A stretch of DNA of 39,361 bases. Source: Verrucomicrobiales bacterium (lineage in GTDB: Bacteria; Verrucomicrobiota; Verrucomicrobiia; Limisphaerales; UBA11358). Below the pieces are notes generated by a model. It saw only the letters and a program-made list of their open reading frames with translations, had not been told where the DNA came from and did no database searches. Position 1 is the stretch's first letter, and each line of letters opens with the position of its first letter. A program made the translations under genes and the position numbers. Shown here piece after piece: positions 6,823 through 16,169 of the stretch. Location of the stretch: positions 1 to 39,361 of the forward strand of contig JAQTQB010000017.1 of assembly GCA_028712475.1 (NCBI GenBank). The letters are read 5' to 3'.

Positions 6823-9366
6823 ATGAAGCAAAATAATCGCTGGAGGTTCATCCTCGTCATCCTCATTGTCGTCTGGTCGCTTTACGAAATCTATCCGCCG
6901 ACTTCGCGTCATTTGGTGGGTGAATTCACGTCCCGTGCGGAAAATCCGGACGCCGCGTTCACGAACATTTTGCAGCGCCTCGCGCCCTTGGACAAGGCGC
7001 GGCCCGATTTGGAGTTCGCAAACCTGCAGGAAGCCATCGGCACGAATGACATCCAGCGGTATTTCCCGTTCGTCAGCGCGAACAATGAATTATATCCGAC
7101 GACATTCATCTTGAACCAGCTTCAGCGCGACGCTTCGGGCAAGATCAAGCTTGGGCTCGATTTGCAGGGCGGCACGTCGTTCCTCGTGGAGATGGACACG
7201 AACCGGCTCGCGGACGCCGCCGACAATGGAACCAACCATGTTTCCAGCGCGCCGGACATCAGCGGCGCACTGTCGCAGGCGGTTGAAGTGCTGCGGAAGC
7301 GCGTTGACCAGTTTGGCGTGGCCGAGCCGGTCATCCAGCCGGCGGGCGGCAACCGGATTTTGATCCAGTTGCCGGGATTGTCCCAATCGGCCAAGGAAAG
7401 CGCGAAGAAGCAGATTCAAAGGGCGGCTTATCTGGAATTTCGCATGGTGTCCGAAGACAGCGACAAGATCATCAAGAACGGCGACCCGATTCCGCCGGGA
7501 TATGTATTGCTCAAACGCATCCAGCCGCAACCGAGCGGTCCGCCCCAGATCGAACAGGTCATCGTGAAGAAAAAGGCCGAGAACGGCCTTGCGGGCGACA
7601 TCGTTCAAAACGCGATGATGAGCCGCGGCAACCTGGGCGAACCGGAAATCAACTTCATGCTCACCAGCGACGGCGCCAAAAAATTTGGCGAAGTGACGCG
7701 CAACAACATCGGCCAGCGGATGGCGATTGTTTTGGACGGCGAACTTTATTCCGCCCCGTCCATCAATTCACCCATCGAGACCGGCAATGGCCAGATCACC
7801 GGCCATTTCACGGAACAGGAAGCGCAGGAACTGGCGAACGTCCTGCAAAATCCCTTGCGCGCACCGTTGAGCATTGTTTCGTCCGAAGACGTTGACCCGA
7901 CGCTGGGCAAAGATTCCATTCACAGCGGCGTCATGGCATCCATTTTGGCGCTCATTTTCGTTTCGCTGTTCATGCTGGTTTATTACCGCGTCGCCGGTCT
8001 GGCGGCCAATGTCGCACTTATCATCAACGTCATCATCCTGATGGGCGTCATGTGTTCCGTGGGCACGACGCTGACGCTGCCCGGCATCGCCGGCGTGGTG
8101 CTGACCATCGGCATGGCGGTGGACGCGAACGTGCTGATCTACGAACGTTTGCGCGAAGAGCTGGCCAAGGGCAAATCTCTACGCGGCGCGATTGCCGCCG
8201 GTTATGCCCGCGCGTTCGGCACGATTTTCGACTCGCACGTCACGACACTGATTTCGTCCGTCATCCTGATTTTCATGGGCACGGGCGTGATCAAAGGTTT
8301 CGGTGTCACGCTGACGATCGGCATTGCGGCCAGCTTGTTCACGTCGCTGGTGGTGACGCGATTGATCTTCAACTTCATGCTGGACCGGAACATCATCAAG
8401 ATGCTGGGAATGTTCCACCTCATCAAGGATCCCAAGTTTAATTTCATGGCGCTGGCGAAACCGTTGTCCATCGCCACCACGATTTTTGCCATCGCGGCCA
8501 TCGCCTATGGTTGGGGGTTTCGCGGAGAAAAACTGTTTGGCGTTGATTTCCTGGGCGGCGACAGCACGACGTTCAGCTTCGCCCAGAAACTGGATGTGGA
8601 TAAAATCCGTTCCGCGCTGACGGCGGACGGCGTAAAGGATGCGCAGATCCAGTATCAAAAGAACGTTTCCGCCGGCACCGAAACGTTACGTGTGACCACC
8701 GCCATCGGTTCGTCCAAAAAAGTCCAGCAGGCGCTCGCAGAAAAATTCCCCGAGGCCAAGCTGACGCCTAAAAGCGAACAGAACGTCGGCGCGACCGTCG
8801 GCAAGGAAATCCGCAACTCGGCCATCATCGCCTCGCTGCTCTCCATGTTTGGTATTCTGGTCTATGTCGCGTTCCGCTATGAGTTCTCCTTTGCTGTCGC
8901 TGCCGTTGCGGCGGTGTTCCATGACGTGGTTCTGGCCATCGGCTGCTACTGCATCGCCAACGCCGTGTCGGGTCGCGAGTTCAACGCCACCGTCGTTGCG
9001 GCGGTGCTGACCATCATCGGCTTTTCCATCAACGACAAGATCGTCATCTTCGACCGTATCCGCGAGGATTTGAAACTGGGCGCGCGCGGCTCGTTCAAGG
9101 ATATCATCAACCAGGCGCTCAACCAGACCTTGAGCCGCACGATCATCACGTCCGGCACGGTGTTCATCGCCACGCTCTGCCTCTACATCTTTGGCGGCGG
9201 GGTCATCAATGACTTCGCGTTCACCTTCCTCATCGGCATCATCACCGGGACGTATTCCTCCATCTACGTCGCAAGCGCGATCGTGTTGCGGTGGCACAAA
9301 GGCGAACGCCCGAACATCGGAGGGTCGGCGGTGACGCTGCAAAACGCGACGACGGCGAAAGTCTGA
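6823..9366 (+). CDS. secDF: Fused protein translocase SecDF
   Basis: SecD and SecF are encoded as one 847-residue protein, which uses the proton-motive force to help pull secreted proteins across the inner membrane. The SecD half has an N-terminal span, the conserved LGLDLQGGTSFLVEMD near residues 108-123, a large periplasmic domain and a membrane block containing GMAVDANVLIYERLREE. The SecF half begins with a new span near 548 and FGVDFLGGD at about 571, and contains SINDKIVIFDRIRED. About twelve spans are expected. SecDF fusion is known in several phyla, including Verrucomicrobia and some Firmicutes. The gene is intact. Confidence 0.96.
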   Translation: MKQNNRWRFILVILIVVWSLYEIYPPTSRHLVGEFTSRAENPDAAFTNILQRLAPLDKARPDLEFANLQEAIGTNDIQRYFPFVSANNELYPTTFILNQLQRDASGKIKLGLDLQGGTSFLVEMDTNRLADAADNGTNHVSSAPDISGALSQAVEVLRKRVDQFGVAEPVIQPAGGNRILIQLPGLSQSAKESAKKQIQRAAYLEFRMVSEDSDKIIKNGDPIPPGYVLLKRIQPQPSGPPQIEQVIVKKKAENGLAGDIVQNAMMSRGNLGEPEINFMLTSDGAKKFGEVTRNNIGQRMAIVLDGELYSAPSINSPIETGNGQITGHFTEQEAQELANVLQNPLRAPLSIVSSEDVDPTLGKDSIHSGVMASILALIFVSLFMLVYYRVAGLAANVALIINVIILMGVMCSVGTTLTLPGIAGVVLTIGMAVDANVLIYERLREELAKGKSLRGAIAAGYARAFGTIFDSHVTTLISSVILIFMGTGVIKGFGVTLTIGIAASLFTSLVVTRLIFNFMLDRNIIKMLGMFHLIKDPKFNFMALAKPLSIATTIFAIAAIAYGWGFRGEKLFGVDFLGGDSTTFSFAQKLDVDKIRSALTADGVKDAQIQYQKNVSAGTETLRVTTAIGSSKKVQQALAEKFPEAKLTPKSEQNVGATVGKEIRNSAIIASLLSMFGILVYVAFRYEFSFAVAAVAAVFHDVVLAIGCYCIANAVSGREFNATVVAAVLTIIGFSINDKIVIFDRIREDLKLGARGSFKDIINQALNQTLSRTIITSGTVFIATLCLYIFGGGVINDFAFTFLIGIITGTYSSIYVASAIVLRWHKGERPNIGGSAVTLQNATTAKV

Positions 9367-9375
9367 TGCACAATC

Positions 9376-10320
9376 ATGCTCGGCCTGATTCAAATCACAT
9401 CGTGGCACTGGGCGGGGTTCATCCTGTGTATCTTGATTTTTCTCGCGCTTGACTTGGGCGTGTTCCATCGCAAGGCCCACGTCGTCAGTTTCAAGGAAGC
9501 GCTGGCATGGACGGGGCTATGGGTGACGCTGGCCATGCTGTTTGGCCTCGTCATCGCGCCGGCGCTGGTGCATGACTGGCAGCTCAAGCAGACCGTCGAA
9601 TTCATCACCGGCTACGTCATCGAGCTGTCGCTCTCAATGGACAATGTCTTCGTCATCGCCATCATCTTCGCGCACTTTGACGTTCCCGACCGCTATCAGC
9701 ACCGCGTTCTCTTCTGGGGCATTCTTGGTGCGCTGGTCATGCGCGGCCTGATGATCTGGCTGGGCGTGGAACTCATCCACCGTTTTGAGTGGCTGCTCAT
9801 CGCCTTGGGGGCGTTCCTTGTTTTCTCCGGCCTAAGGATGGTTTTTACCCGCGAAAAGGAATCTGATCCTGAAAAAAACATCGCCGTGCGGCTCACGCGG
9901 AAATTTTTTCCGGTCAGCACCGAATTCGACGGCCAGAAATTTCTGACAATTCACAAAGGACGCAGCGCGCTGACGCCGCTGGCTCTCGTGCTGGTGCTGG
10001 TTGAGACCACCGACCTGATTTTTGCGCTCGATTCCATTCCGGCGATTTTCGCCATCACCAAAGATGCGTTCATCGTTTTCACCTCGAATGTCTTTGCCAT
10101 TCTTGGCCTGCGCTCGCTGTATTTTGTGCTGGCCGGGGCGATCCAGTATTTCCGTTATCTGAAGATTGGATTGTCCATCGTGCTGGTCTTCATCGGCCTG
10201 AAAATGGTGCTGGTGGATTACGTTCACATTCCGACGCCGCTTTCGCTGGGGGTGGTCGTCCTCATCATCGCCGGTTCCATCCTGCTCTCCGTCAAAGCCA
10301 CCCACCGCGAAAAGGCGTGA
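9376..10320 (+). CDS. TerC/Alx family membrane protein
   Basis: This is a 314-residue integral membrane protein of the TerC family, whose E. coli member Alx is linked to manganese export and alkaline response. Acidic residues lie within spans: VIELSLSMDNVFVIAII at about 81-97, and ETTDLIFALDSIPAIFAIT from about 210, both diagnostic. Eight or nine spans are predicted by eye, with a charged loop REKESDPEKN in the middle. It starts 9 bases after the secDF stop. In several lineages TerC-like proteins are proposed to load metals into exported proteins, which would suit a place beside the Sec genes. That link is inference. Confidence 0.92.
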   Translation: MLGLIQITSWHWAGFILCILIFLALDLGVFHRKAHVVSFKEALAWTGLWVTLAMLFGLVIAPALVHDWQLKQTVEFITGYVIELSLSMDNVFVIAIIFAHFDVPDRYQHRVLFWGILGALVMRGLMIWLGVELIHRFEWLLIALGAFLVFSGLRMVFTREKESDPEKNIAVRLTRKFFPVSTEFDGQKFLTIHKGRSALTPLALVLVLVETTDLIFALDSIPAIFAITKDAFIVFTSNVFAILGLRSLYFVLAGAIQYFRYLKIGLSIVLVFIGLKMVLVDYVHIPTPLSLGVVVLIIAGSILLSVKATHREKA

Positions 10321-10340
10321 GCGGAACAGCGCGTCTTTTA

Positions 10341-10370
10341 TCCGTGTCCATCCGTGCCCATCCGTGGTTA
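10341..10370. repeat. Three 10-bp direct units of a dispersed repeat ahead of recJ
   Basis: The units TCCGTGTCCA, TCCGTGCCCA and TCCGTGGTTA follow one another with an exact 10-base period. They end 10 bases before the recJ start codon, where a ribosome-binding site would lie. The same pattern recurs at 29942-29971 (TCCGTGTCCA, TCGGTGTTTA, TCCGTGGTTG), so this is a family rather than chance. From memory, translated forms such as TDGHGWTRI are frequent in spurious ORFs of verrucomicrobial genomes. Confidence 0.85.
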
Positions 10371-10380
10371 AATCATTTCC

Positions 10381-12099
10381 ATGAAATTCCGCTGGTCGCC
10401 CGCGTCGCCGCAACCGCTCCTTGCGGAAAAACTCGCCGCGCAACAAAAAATCTCCCCGCTCCTCGCGCAATGCCTTCTCAATCGCGGTCACAGCGAACCT
10501 GCGGCGATTGAAAATTTTCTCCAGCCGCGATTAAAGAATCTCGCCGACCCGTTCCGGCTGCCGAACATGACCGCCGCCGTCGAGCGCCTGCTCCGCGCCC
10601 GCGCGGAAAAGGAACCGCTCGTCATCTTCGGCGACTACGACGTGGACGGCGTGACCTCCACCGCGCTGCTCGTGGAAGTGTTGCGCGGTTTCGGCTGGGC
10701 GGTGGAATTTTATCTGCCGCACCGGATGGACGAAGGCTACGGCTTGAGCCGCGACGGCGTGGAGAACTGCCTGGGAAAATTTCCCGTCAAGCTGCTGCTT
10801 GCCGTGGACTGCGGTTCGACGGCGGTTGAAACCATCGCCTGGCTGCGCGAACGCGGTGTGGACGTCATTGTTCTCGACCACCATCAGGTTTCCAGTCCCG
10901 CGCCAGCCGCCGTCGCGCTCGTTAATCCGCAGCTTGGGCAAAACTTCACAGAATTGTGTTCGGCGGGGCTTGCGTTCAAGCTTGCGCACGCAATTGTGAA
11001 GCGCGGACGCGAAGTCGGCTTGCCCGGCGCGTCGGAATTTGATCTGAAACCGCTGTTGGATCTGGTCGCCCTCGGCACGATTGCGGACATCGTTCCGCTC
11101 ATCGGTGAAAACCGCATTTTAGTTTCCGCCGGACTGGAAAAATTGAGCGCGACCAGACGTCCTGGCCTTGTCGCGTTGAAGGAAGTCGCGCAATGCCCGC
11201 CGCAACTGGGCGCTTACGAAGTTGGTTTCCAGCTTGCGCCACGCCTCAACGCTGCTGGCCGTCTGGAAACGGCGGAAGAAGCGTTGCACCTTGTCCTCGC
11301 GCCCGATTTGAAAACCGCCATGCCGCTCGCGCAGGAGCTGGATTTGCGGAATCGCGAGCGCCAGAAAATCGAGCGCGGCATCAGCGACGAGGCCGTCGGC
11401 GTCGTGCGTTCAAAGTTCGACGCGCAAAATGATTTTGTCATCGTCGAAGGCCGGTTGCTATGGCACATCGGCGTTGTGGGCATCGTCGCGTCGCGAGTGT
11501 TGCAGCAATTTTACCGGCCCACGTTCATCATCGGCGGCGAGGGCGAGGCGTGGCGCGGTTCGGGCCGCAGCATTGCGGGCTTCGATCTCGCCGCCGCGCT
11601 GCGAGAGTGCGGCGACCTGCTCATCAAGCACGGCGGTCACGCGATGGCGGCGGGCGTGACGATTCACCCGGACAAGCTCGACGCCTTTCGCAAGCGGCTT
11701 AACGACCTCGCCCGTCTCGCCCTCAAGCCCGAAGATCTCCAGCCGCCGTTGCGCCTCGATGCTGAAGTCGCCTTGAAAGAAATCTCCCTCGCTACGCTGG
11801 CTGAACTCGACCGGCTCAAACCGATGGGGCAGGGGAACCCATCCGTGCAATTCTTCGCGCGCGGCGTGACGCAGAGCCGTCCGTTGCAACGCATGGGCGC
11901 GGAAAAGCAGCACGTCAAAATGTGGGTGACGGACGGCGCGGTGACGCACGAATGTGTCTGGTGGAACGCGGGCAAGGAACCTCTGCCGGAAGGAAGATTT
12001 GACCTCGCCTTTGCTCCGCAAATCAATGAATTCAACGGGCGGACGACGGTGCAGCTCAAAGTTCTCGACTGGCAGCCTGTGCGGGGCGGGCGGCTTTGA
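10381..12099 (+). CDS. recJ: Single-stranded-DNA-specific exonuclease RecJ
   Basis: This 5'-3' ssDNA exonuclease acts in recombination and mismatch or base-excision repair. It is 572 residues, the usual length. DHH-superfamily motifs appear in order: FGDYDVDGVTS at 83-93, LAVDCGS near 140, the DHH triad in VIVLDHHQV near 166, and ARLNAAGRL-like APRLNAAGRLETA near 290. The DHHA1 domain has KHGGHAMAAGVTI near 415. The C-terminal OB-like domain runs to the end. The start is the ATG at 10381, directly after a 10-bp-period repeat, and no Shine-Dalgarno sequence is evident. Confidence 0.96.
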   Translation: MKFRWSPASPQPLLAEKLAAQQKISPLLAQCLLNRGHSEPAAIENFLQPRLKNLADPFRLPNMTAAVERLLRARAEKEPLVIFGDYDVDGVTSTALLVEVLRGFGWAVEFYLPHRMDEGYGLSRDGVENCLGKFPVKLLLAVDCGSTAVETIAWLRERGVDVIVLDHHQVSSPAPAAVALVNPQLGQNFTELCSAGLAFKLAHAIVKRGREVGLPGASEFDLKPLLDLVALGTIADIVPLIGENRILVSAGLEKLSATRRPGLVALKEVAQCPPQLGAYEVGFQLAPRLNAAGRLETAEEALHLVLAPDLKTAMPLAQELDLRNRERQKIERGISDEAVGVVRSKFDAQNDFVIVEGRLLWHIGVVGIVASRVLQQFYRPTFIIGGEGEAWRGSGRSIAGFDLAAALRECGDLLIKHGGHAMAAGVTIHPDKLDAFRKRLNDLARLALKPEDLQPPLRLDAEVALKEISLATLAELDRLKPMGQGNPSVQFFARGVTQSRPLQRMGAEKQHVKMWVTDGAVTHECVWWNAGKEPLPEGRFDLAFAPQINEFNGRTTVQLKVLDWQPVRGGRL

Positions 12100-12107
12100 A
12101 AAATGGC

Positions 12108-12135
12108 TTGCAATTAAACGGGGAGTGGCTAGGGT
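12108..12135 (+). promoter_or_regulatory. Possible promoter of the RRM gene
   Basis: TTGCAA at 12108-12113 and TAGGGT at 12130-12135 are separated by 16 bases and lie just after the recJ stop. If this is used, the transcript would have a leader of about 130 bases before the ATG at 12272, long for this compact region. The leader contains a short CCCG-GTAGT-CGGG hairpin. A partly similar TGGCTAGAGT string lies in front of the MFS gene at 31291-31300. This is a by-eye match only. Confidence 0.3.
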
Positions 12136-12271
12136 TGCGAAGTCTGTTGGATAAGCTGTCTTATTCAGGTCATGGTAAATCTTCAGGTGAACGTGGTTCG
12201 GTGATGATTTGAAACCCGGTAGTCGGGAACAGTCCGAGAAAAGCGGTTGGTCTTGAACAGCGAGACATAAA

Positions 12272-12634
12272 ATGAGCACAAAACTGTTTGTCGGAAATCT
12301 TTCCTTCAACACCACTGAAAACGAGATTCACGAGGCGTTCTCCGCGCACGGCACGGTCGTCGAAGCGAATCTGATGATGGACCGGATGAGCGGCCGTTCA
12401 CGCGGTTTCGCGTTCGTGACCATGTCCACTCCTGAAGAAGCCCAGAAGGCGATTGAAGCCATGAACGGCGCAAGCCTCGGCGATCGCGCGCTGACGGTCA
12501 ACATCGCCCGCCCGAAAGAAGAACGTCCCCGAGGCGGTGGTGGCGGCGGTGATCGTGGTCCGCGTCGTGAATACGGCGGCGGTGGCGGTGGTCCCCGCGG
12601 CGGCGGCGGCGGCGGCGGTCGTGACCGTTATTAA
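12272..12634 (+). CDS. Glycine-rich RRM RNA-binding protein
   Basis: This 120-residue protein has a single RNA-recognition motif at residues 3-82. RNP2 is LFVGNL (5-10) and RNP1 is RGFAFVTM (44-51). The tail from residue 87 is almost pure Gly/Arg with RGGGGG-type runs. It matches bacterial Rbp-like proteins, which resemble plant and cyanobacterial cold-induced glycine-rich RNA-binding proteins, so a cold-responsive RNA-chaperone role is likely but not shown. It sits alone between recJ and infA with its own long leader and a downstream hairpin. Confidence 0.93.
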   Translation: MSTKLFVGNLSFNTTENEIHEAFSAHGTVVEANLMMDRMSGRSRGFAFVTMSTPEEAQKAIEAMNGASLGDRALTVNIARPKEERPRGGGGGGDRGPRREYGGGGGGPRGGGGGGGRDRY

Positions 12635-12655
12635 CCTCCAAAATTTATATTAACC

Positions 12656-12684
12656 GGGGCGGCGTTCCCAGCGAGCGTCGCCCC
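12656..12684 (+). terminator. Hairpin after the RRM gene
   Basis: GGGGCGGCG (12656-12664) pairs with CGTCGCCCC (12676-12684) as a 9-bp stem with one G-T pair and an 11-base loop, 22 bases after the RRM stop codon. No T-run follows directly; the nearest is at about 12704-12710. It could be an attenuating or protective hairpin rather than a full terminator. Confidence 0.45.
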
Positions 12685-12753
12685 GTATCATTTGCATGAG
12701 GGATTTTTTTGTTCGCTTTAATCATGCTGGATTTGTTACAGTTGCCTGAATTC

Positions 12754-12966
12754 ATGGAAGAACATATAGAAGTTGAAGGTCGTATCCAGACGGTGCTGGC
12801 CGGGACGATGTTTCGCGTCGAACTGGACAACAAGCATCAGGTGCTGGCGACCATTTCTGGCAAGATGCGCAAACGCTTCGTCCGCCTCACGGTGGGCGAC
12901 CGCGTCAAGATGGAGATGTCCCAATACGACCTGAACAAGGCGCGCATCGTCTGGCGCATCGGCTAG
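12754..12966 (+). CDS. infA: Translation initiation factor IF-1
   Basis: This is an S1-like OB-fold factor that binds the ribosomal A site during initiation. ATG 12754 gives 70 residues, matching the family length of about 72: [17 protein letters not shown], then [31 protein letters not shown] and [11 protein letters not shown]. In-frame ATG 12724 or TTG 12709 would add 10 or 15 hydrophobic residues with no family support. No clear Shine-Dalgarno sequence precedes any of them. It is outside a ribosomal-protein operon, between an RRM gene and ispD. Confidence 0.93.
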   Translation: MEEHIEVEGRIQTVLAGTMFRVELDNKHQVLATISGKMRKRFVRLTVGDRVKMEMSQYDLNKARIVWRIG

Positions 12967-12992
12967 GTCATTCTTCAGCGGCACTTTTTCTC

Positions 12993-13673
12993 ATGAACGC
13001 CGCCATTCTCGTCGCCGCCGGCAAGGGCACCCGCATGGGTGCAAACGTGGACAAGCTCTGGCTGGAAGTCGCCGGTCGTCCCGTTATTGCTCACACTTGG
13101 CAAAGATTCGATGATGCGAAATGCATCAGCGAAATCATTCTCGTCGTCCGTGACGGTGTGCAAAAGCGCTTCACGGAACTCGCCGCGCAGTTTCATTTTC
13201 AAAAACCATTTCGCATCGTTGTCGGCGGAGCGGAGCGCCAGGATTCCGTTTGCAACGGTCTGGCCGCGCTTTCAACAGAAACGAAGATCGTCGCGATCCA
13301 GGACGCCGCGCGGCCTTGCACAAGCGAGGCTTTGATTGCGGCGACGATTGACGCGGCGCGCGAAACAGGCGCAGCCGTGGCTGCACAGGCCGTGACCGAC
13401 ACCATCAAGGAATCTGGCGACGGCAAAACCATTTTGCGCACGGTGGACCGTTCTAAACTGTGGTCGGTGCAGACGCCGCAGACGTTTCGCGTGGAAGTCA
13501 TCCGCCGCGCGCTGGCGGAGGTTCACCGGCGCGGACTGATTTTGACGGATGACACGGCGGCGTGCGAATTGATCGGGCAACCTGTCCGGCTTGTGCCGGG
13601 CGGGGAGCCGAATCCGAAAGTCACCGTGCCGGGCGATTTGTCCTTCATCGAAGCGCTGTTGCGGGCCTCTTGA
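12993..13673 (+). CDS. ispD: 2-C-methyl-D-erythritol 4-phosphate cytidylyltransferase
   Basis: This is the third step of the MEP isoprenoid pathway, making CDP-methylerythritol from MEP and CTP. It is 226 residues. The nucleotide-binding N-terminus AAILVAAGKGTRMG is at 3-16, followed by DKLWLEVAGRPVIAHT, VVGGAERQDSVCNGL near 73-87, QDAARPC near 104 and TPQTFR near 164. All match IspD. No ispF is adjacent or fused. It starts 26 bases after infA. Confidence 0.95.
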   Translation: MNAAILVAAGKGTRMGANVDKLWLEVAGRPVIAHTWQRFDDAKCISEIILVVRDGVQKRFTELAAQFHFQKPFRIVVGGAERQDSVCNGLAALSTETKIVAIQDAARPCTSEALIAATIDAARETGAAVAAQAVTDTIKESGDGKTILRTVDRSKLWSVQTPQTFRVEVIRRALAEVHRRGLILTDDTAACELIGQPVRLVPGGEPNPKVTVPGDLSFIEALLRAS

Positions 13674-13689
13674 CTGCAAGATCACCTAG

Positions 13690-13738
13690 CCACAAAGGGC
13701 TTCCCAAAAACTTTGTGTCTTGGTGCCTTCGTGGTAAA
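13690..13738. repeat. Dispersed repeat ahead of the S41 peptidase gene
   Basis: CCACAAAGG at 13690-13698 is followed by CTTTGTGTCTTGGTGCC and TTCGTGGTAAAC at 13711-13738. The first and last parts form an inverted pair (CCACAAAG/CTTTGTG). It is a common dispersed intergenic string in several phyla by my recollection. It shares the CGTGGTTAA-like ending of the 10-bp-period family and also ends about a dozen bases before a start codon. Confidence 0.55.
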
Positions 13739-13750
13739 CTTTAAGCGTTT

Positions 13751-15061
13751 ATGAAACGACGTTTAATTTTCAGTCTGGTCACGGTGCTGCTGGCGGCGAA
13801 CCTGGTTGTCGGCGCAAAGATTTATCTCGGCTCGGCCCGTGCGGCGGATCAGAAGGATTCGCCGGACGCGAACCTGGAATTGTTTGCCAGCGTGCTGGAG
13901 AAAGTCCGCAACAGCTATGTGGACGGCACGAACCTGACATATCACAGCCTGGTTTATTCGTCGCTCAAGGGCATGGTCAGTTCGCTCGATCCGCACAGCG
14001 AATTCATGGATGCGACGGGCTATCAGCAGTTGCAGGACGACACGGAGGGACAGTTCGGCGGACTCGGCCTGGTGGTCGCGATGAAGAATAATTTCATCAC
14101 CGTCATCGCGCCGATGGAGGACACGCCGGGATTTCGCGCCGGGATTTTGTCCGGCGACCGCATCATCAGGATCAGCGGCAAAAGCATTGAAAGAGTTTCG
14201 TTGTCCGATGCAGTGAAGCAGTTGCGCGGCAAGCCCGGCACGCAGGTGACGCTGACCATAGAACGTCCATCAACGGGCATCGTGAAGGATTACACGCTCT
14301 CCCGCGCCGTCATCAGCATGGACATGGTCAAAGACATCAACGGCCAGAAAAAATTTCCGCTCGGCGAGGACAAGATCGGCTACGTCCGCATCACGCAATT
14401 CGGCGACCAGACTGGCGATGAACTCGAGGCCGCGCTGCAAAAATTAAAAGAGCAGGGCATGAAGGCATTGATCATTGATCTGCGCTGGAATCCGGGCGGC
14501 CTGCTGGACGAGGCGGTTAATGTCTGCCAGAAATTTCTGCCTCGCGGCCAGCTCGTCGTCACAACCGAGGGCCGCGATTCGCGCGAAAACTCCACCCGTC
14601 GCGCAGCCGGCCGGGGCGATGAATTGAAAGGCATGCCCATTGTCGTGCTGGCCAACCTCGGCAGCGCCAGCGCGGCGGAGATTGTCACCGGTTGTCTGCA
14701 GGATTTGCATCGCGCGGTCGTCCTTGGCGAAAAAACCTTCGGCAAAGGCTCGGTGCAAAACATTTTCCCGCTGGATGACGGCTCCGCGCTCAAGCTCACC
14801 GTCGCCAAATACTACACGCCCAGCCACAAGGTCATTCACGAGCTTGGCATCACGCCCGACATCATTGTGCCGATGAGTGACGAGGAGCAAGCCGGCCTGC
14901 TCATCAAACGCGCGCCTGGCGGGCTGGAATCGCTCAATGAAACCAATCGCGAACACGTGGCAAATTCCCGTGACGCGCAGTTTGACCGCGCCAAGGATCT
15001 GCTCAAGGGCATTTTACTGTATGATGCGCTTCTTACGCCGGAAAAAGTCGCGGCCAAATAA
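13751..15061 (+). CDS. C-terminal processing peptidase (S41 family)
   Basis: This is an exported serine protease of the CtpA/Prc type, 436 residues. It has a signal peptide at about 1-33 (LIFSLVTVLLAANLVVGA core). The PDZ domain at about 95-180 starts with GGLGLVVAMKNN. The catalytic core has GYVRITQFG, LRWNPGGLLDEAV, the serine motif GSASAAE at 304-310 (nucleophile probably Ser307) and the lysine in FGKGSVQ (Lys332), giving the Ser/Lys dyad. It probably trims periplasmic or membrane proteins. Its stop codon abuts the tsaD start with no gap. Confidence 0.95.
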   Translation: MKRRLIFSLVTVLLAANLVVGAKIYLGSARAADQKDSPDANLELFASVLEKVRNSYVDGTNLTYHSLVYSSLKGMVSSLDPHSEFMDATGYQQLQDDTEGQFGGLGLVVAMKNNFITVIAPMEDTPGFRAGILSGDRIIRISGKSIERVSLSDAVKQLRGKPGTQVTLTIERPSTGIVKDYTLSRAVISMDMVKDINGQKKFPLGEDKIGYVRITQFGDQTGDELEAALQKLKEQGMKALIIDLRWNPGGLLDEAVNVCQKFLPRGQLVVTTEGRDSRENSTRRAAGRGDELKGMPIVVLANLGSASAAEIVTGCLQDLHRAVVLGEKTFGKGSVQNIFPLDDGSALKLTVAKYYTPSHKVIHELGITPDIIVPMSDEEQAGLLIKRAPGGLESLNETNREHVANSRDAQFDRAKDLLKGILLYDALLTPEKVAAK

Positions 15062-16087
15062 ATGACTCTGCTCGCGATCGAAACTTCCTGCGACGAAACC
15101 AGCGCCGCCGTTGTGCGCGATGGAAAAGTTCTGGCCAGCACCGTCTCCTCACAGATCAAACTGCACGCGGAATACGGCGGCGTCGTGCCGGAACTCGCGG
15201 CGCGCGAACATTTGCGGAATTTGATTCCCGTCGCGCATGCCGCGCTGGCGGAAGCCGGGATTCAAGCAAACCAGCTCGATGCCGTCGCCGCCACGCAAGG
15301 GCCGGGACTGCCGAACGCACTGCTCGTCGGGTTCAAGGCCGCGCAGGCCGTCGCGTTCGCCCTGGGCAAACCGTTCGTCGGCATCAACCATCACGAGGCG
15401 CATCTGTATTCGCCGTGGATTTCCGGCGAACCGCCAGCTGCCGACTTTTCAAAATTCCAGCCAAACATTTCGCTCATCGTCAGCGGTGGCCACACGATGA
15501 TCGTGCTCGTGCAATCCGAACTGAACCATCGCGTCCTCGGCGGCACGATTGACGACGCGGCGGGAGAATGTTTCGACAAGACCGGCAAGCTGATGGGGCT
15601 GGCATATCCTGCCGGGCCGGAGATTGACCGGCTGGCGGAGCAGGGGAACCCGGCGGCGTTTGATTTTCCGCGCCCGCTCCTGCACGACGCGGGGGACGAC
15701 TTCAGTTTCAGCGGTTTGAAGACTTCCGTGCGTTATTTCATCCGTGATCATCCGGAAATGCTGGACGACGCGCAAAAAATCCGTGACCTGTGTGCCAGCG
15801 TGCAGGCGGCCATCGTCGAAGTGCTCGTCAAGAAAACCATCCGCGCCGCGAAGCGCAACGGCGTCCGCTGCGTCACCGCGTCCGGCGGCGTGACCTGCAA
15901 CCGCGCGTTGCGCCACGAACTCGCCCGCGCCTGTGAACGCGAAGGTTTTACGTTGCGCCTCGCTGACAAAGCTCTTTGCACCGACAACGCCGTGATGATC
16001 GGCATTCTAGCGGAGCGAAAATTTTTGAGCCAGGTTCCACTTCTGTCGCTCGATGAGGAAATCAAGCCCGGCTGGGTTTTGACGTGA
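15062..16087 (+). CDS. tsaD: tRNA N6-threonylcarbamoyladenosine synthase subunit TsaD
   Basis: It transfers the threonylcarbamoyl group to A37 of ANN-decoding tRNAs with TsaB and TsaE. It is 341 residues, full length. The start is MTLLAIETSCDETSAAVV, with VVPELAAREH at 41-50 and the metal-binding HHEAH at 110-114. LIVSGGHT, FDKTGKLMGL, FSFSGLKT and the nucleotide-binding ASGGVTCNRALR all follow in ASKHA-fold order. The ATG directly follows the TAA of the S41 peptidase gene. Confidence 0.97.
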   Translation: MTLLAIETSCDETSAAVVRDGKVLASTVSSQIKLHAEYGGVVPELAAREHLRNLIPVAHAALAEAGIQANQLDAVAATQGPGLPNALLVGFKAAQAVAFALGKPFVGINHHEAHLYSPWISGEPPAADFSKFQPNISLIVSGGHTMIVLVQSELNHRVLGGTIDDAAGECFDKTGKLMGLAYPAGPEIDRLAEQGNPAAFDFPRPLLHDAGDDFSFSGLKTSVRYFIRDHPEMLDDAQKIRDLCASVQAAIVEVLVKKTIRAAKRNGVRCVTASGGVTCNRALRHELARACEREGFTLRLADKALCTDNAVMIGILAERKFLSQVPLLSLDEEIKPGWVLT

Positions 16088-16169
16088 AATAATTTTTGTT
16101 CGTCCTGCGTTGCGGGGCTGGATTTTGAATTTTGAAAATGCTTCCCGAACTGTTTAATTTAACTTCGTA

